A DNA stretch of 5,088 bases from JBHIEE01 sp046760445 (GTDB lineage: Bacteria > Acidobacteriota > Aminicenantia > JdFR-78): assembly GCA_046760445.1 (NCBI GenBank), contig JBHIEE010000161.1, positions 1 through 5,088 of the forward strand. Direction: 5' to 3'. The position numbers were made by a program, and so were the translations under genes. Shown piece after piece: positions 4,227 to 5,088 of this stretch (position 1 is the first letter of the stretch; the number at the start of each line of letters is the position of its first letter). The notes below the pieces were generated by a model, which was given only the letters and a program-made list of their open reading frames with translations, did not search any database and was not told the DNA's origin.

Positions 4227-5088
4227 TAGAATTTGAAAGATTATCTAAGATAAATACCTTTCTTAATATTTTTTCTTCATGTTGCAAATTCAAATTTTTG
4301 AGTAAGTTCAGAATATCTTTTTTATTTGTTATTTCAATCATATATCCATTTTTTGTTGAAATAATTTTTTCTCCATTTTTCATTCGTTCAGTACCCTTAG
4401 TCCATCTTAATTCTAGTTTACATTTTATATCCATATTTTCCAATCTCTTCTTAATTATTTTCAGCAGACTATAGTCAGTATTGTAAATTCTTAGACAAAA
4501 TTTCCACCACTTTCTATCTCTAACTATAATTAAGCTACCCTCAGCATCGATAAAACCTGCAAGAAATGATAAGAATTTGTCATTTGAAAATTCTTTTACA
4601 GATGCTTTACTTTTCTTTGCATTTAATAAAAATCCAAAACTATTATTTACGTCTGCTACAAATTTGAATGCATTGCCATATTTGTATCGTCTAATTCTCC
4701 CATATTTTTGAAAAAGATTTGTTAAAAGTTTTACAAAATTTTCTTTCGTTGAGCTTGTAGAAATTCTGATTACATTTTTTGATGCTCTTCTAACATAAAG
4801 ATCTCCTAGACACATTCCAATAACATAAGCTTTCTCAATTTGGTTTCCATTAAAAGAATTCTTCAGATATCTTGGTAATGCAAGGTCCTTAGCCTCTTCT
4901 AGATTTCTGATTTTTATTCCATTTTTTATAAGTATTTTCCTAATAGTATAATGTGATGATCTATTTTCACGTCTTAGCTTTGATAGTGAGGAACCTTGAA
5001 GGTAAGATTTAACTACTAGATCCTCATCTAAATCTCTTTTTCTACTTCTTATCACTTCTTTTAAATATTTTCTAAGTGCTCCATACTT
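4216..5088 (-). CDS. LAGLIDADG homing endonuclease with N-terminal helix-turn-helix; probably continues past the right edge
   Basis: This is a site-specific DNA endonuclease of the two-motif LAGLIDADG type, which acts as a single chain. Counting from the GTG at 5055 (279 residues), an N-terminal helix-turn-helix region (about 10-50: LVVKSYLQGSSLSKLRRE, then SHYTIRKILIKNGIKIR) resembles DNA-binding modules of free-standing archaeal homing enzymes. Motif one is YVIGMCLGD (77-85) and motif two is FLAGFIDAEG (164-173). Asp85 and Glu172 occupy the catalytic acid positions, so it could be active. Each motif is followed by the expected sheet-rich repeat (IRISTSSTKENFVKLLTNLF; LRIYNTDYSLLKIIKKRL). 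The frame stays open for 11 more codons to the window edge (KYGALRKYLKE), and the GTG lacks a good ribosome binding site, so the true start is probably outside. It converges on rtcB with an 11-base overlap. Intein splicing blocks are not seen, so I call it free-standing. The family is clear; the target site is unknown. Confidence 0.88.
   Translation of the reverse strand, partial: KYGALRKYLKEVIRSRKRDLDEDLVVKSYLQGSSLSKLRRENRSSHYTIRKILIKNGIKIRNLEEAKDLALPRYLKNSFNGNQIEKAYVIGMCLGDLYVRRASKNVIRISTSSTKENFVKLLTNLFQKYGRIRRYKYGNAFKFVADVNNSFGFLLNAKKSKASVKEFSNDKFLSFLAGFIDAEGSLIIVRDRKWWKFCLRIYNTDYSLLKIIKKRLENMDIKCKLELRWTKGTERMKNGEKIISTKNGYMIEITNKKDILNLLKNLNLQHEEKILRKVFILDNLSNSINP
4269..4323 (+). terminator. 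Candidate T-tract termination region for the archease-rtcB operon
   Basis: Two runs of six T on the plus strand, at 4269-4274 and 4318-4323, lie 43-97 bases after the rtcB stop. Archaeal polymerase often terminates at such tracts. They fall inside the convergent endonuclease gene, so the operon message would end antisense to it. That region is T-rich in any case because it is the complement of an A-rich coding strand, so the call is weak. Confidence 0.25.

Noticed and set aside
1..5088. CRISPR array
   Set aside because: No regularly spaced repeats of 24-37 bases are present; the only direct repeats are 8-10 bases and occur twice.

Overview
The window looks like a piece of an AT-rich archaeal genome. 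The evidence is an archease-rtcB operon with an ATGA start/stop overlap, TTTAAATATA-type archaeal TATA boxes about 30-40 bases before genes, short GTGA-type ribosome binding sites 4-5 bases before start codons, and an archaeal-style RtcB. The small proteins and low GC content would fit an uncultured lineage such as a DPANN archaeon, but the lineage cannot be fixed from this sequence alone.

Left part (1-2113) is an accessory-looking block. It begins with the C-terminal part of an adenine-specific DNA methylase of the type IIG / TaqI-like kind, holding the target-recognition domain but not the catalytic domain. The reading frame is broken near position 50. Two short genes on the same strand follow (1182-1598 and 1631-2113). 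Each has its own TATA box, and each encodes a small protein that reads like a winged-helix DNA-binding protein of unknown role. The promoter of the first has a perfect tandem 10-base repeat and a 7-base inverted repeat over the expected transcription start.

The gap at 2114-2346 has no gene but is structured. A 10-pair stem-loop lies just after the second winged-helix gene, followed by a TATA box and then a leader of about 100 bases for the next operon. That leader contains a 15-pair hairpin with a four-pair helix and a three-base bulge, resembling the bulge-helix-bulge/loop substrate of the archaeal RNA splicing endonuclease.

Right part (2347-4226) is the core RNA-repair operon. Archease activates the ligase RtcB, which joins RNA ends with 2',3'-cyclic phosphate and 5'-OH, such as those left by the splicing endonuclease. 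RtcB is full length with its visible metal and guanylylation residues intact. A convergent gene on the minus strand (4216 to the right edge) encodes a DNA-binding plus LAGLIDADG homing endonuclease, and its 3' end overlaps that of rtcB by 11 bases.

The most interesting possibility is that the operon for splicing-related RNA ligation carries a splice-site-like hairpin in its own leader. This is an inference from base pairing and needs testing.
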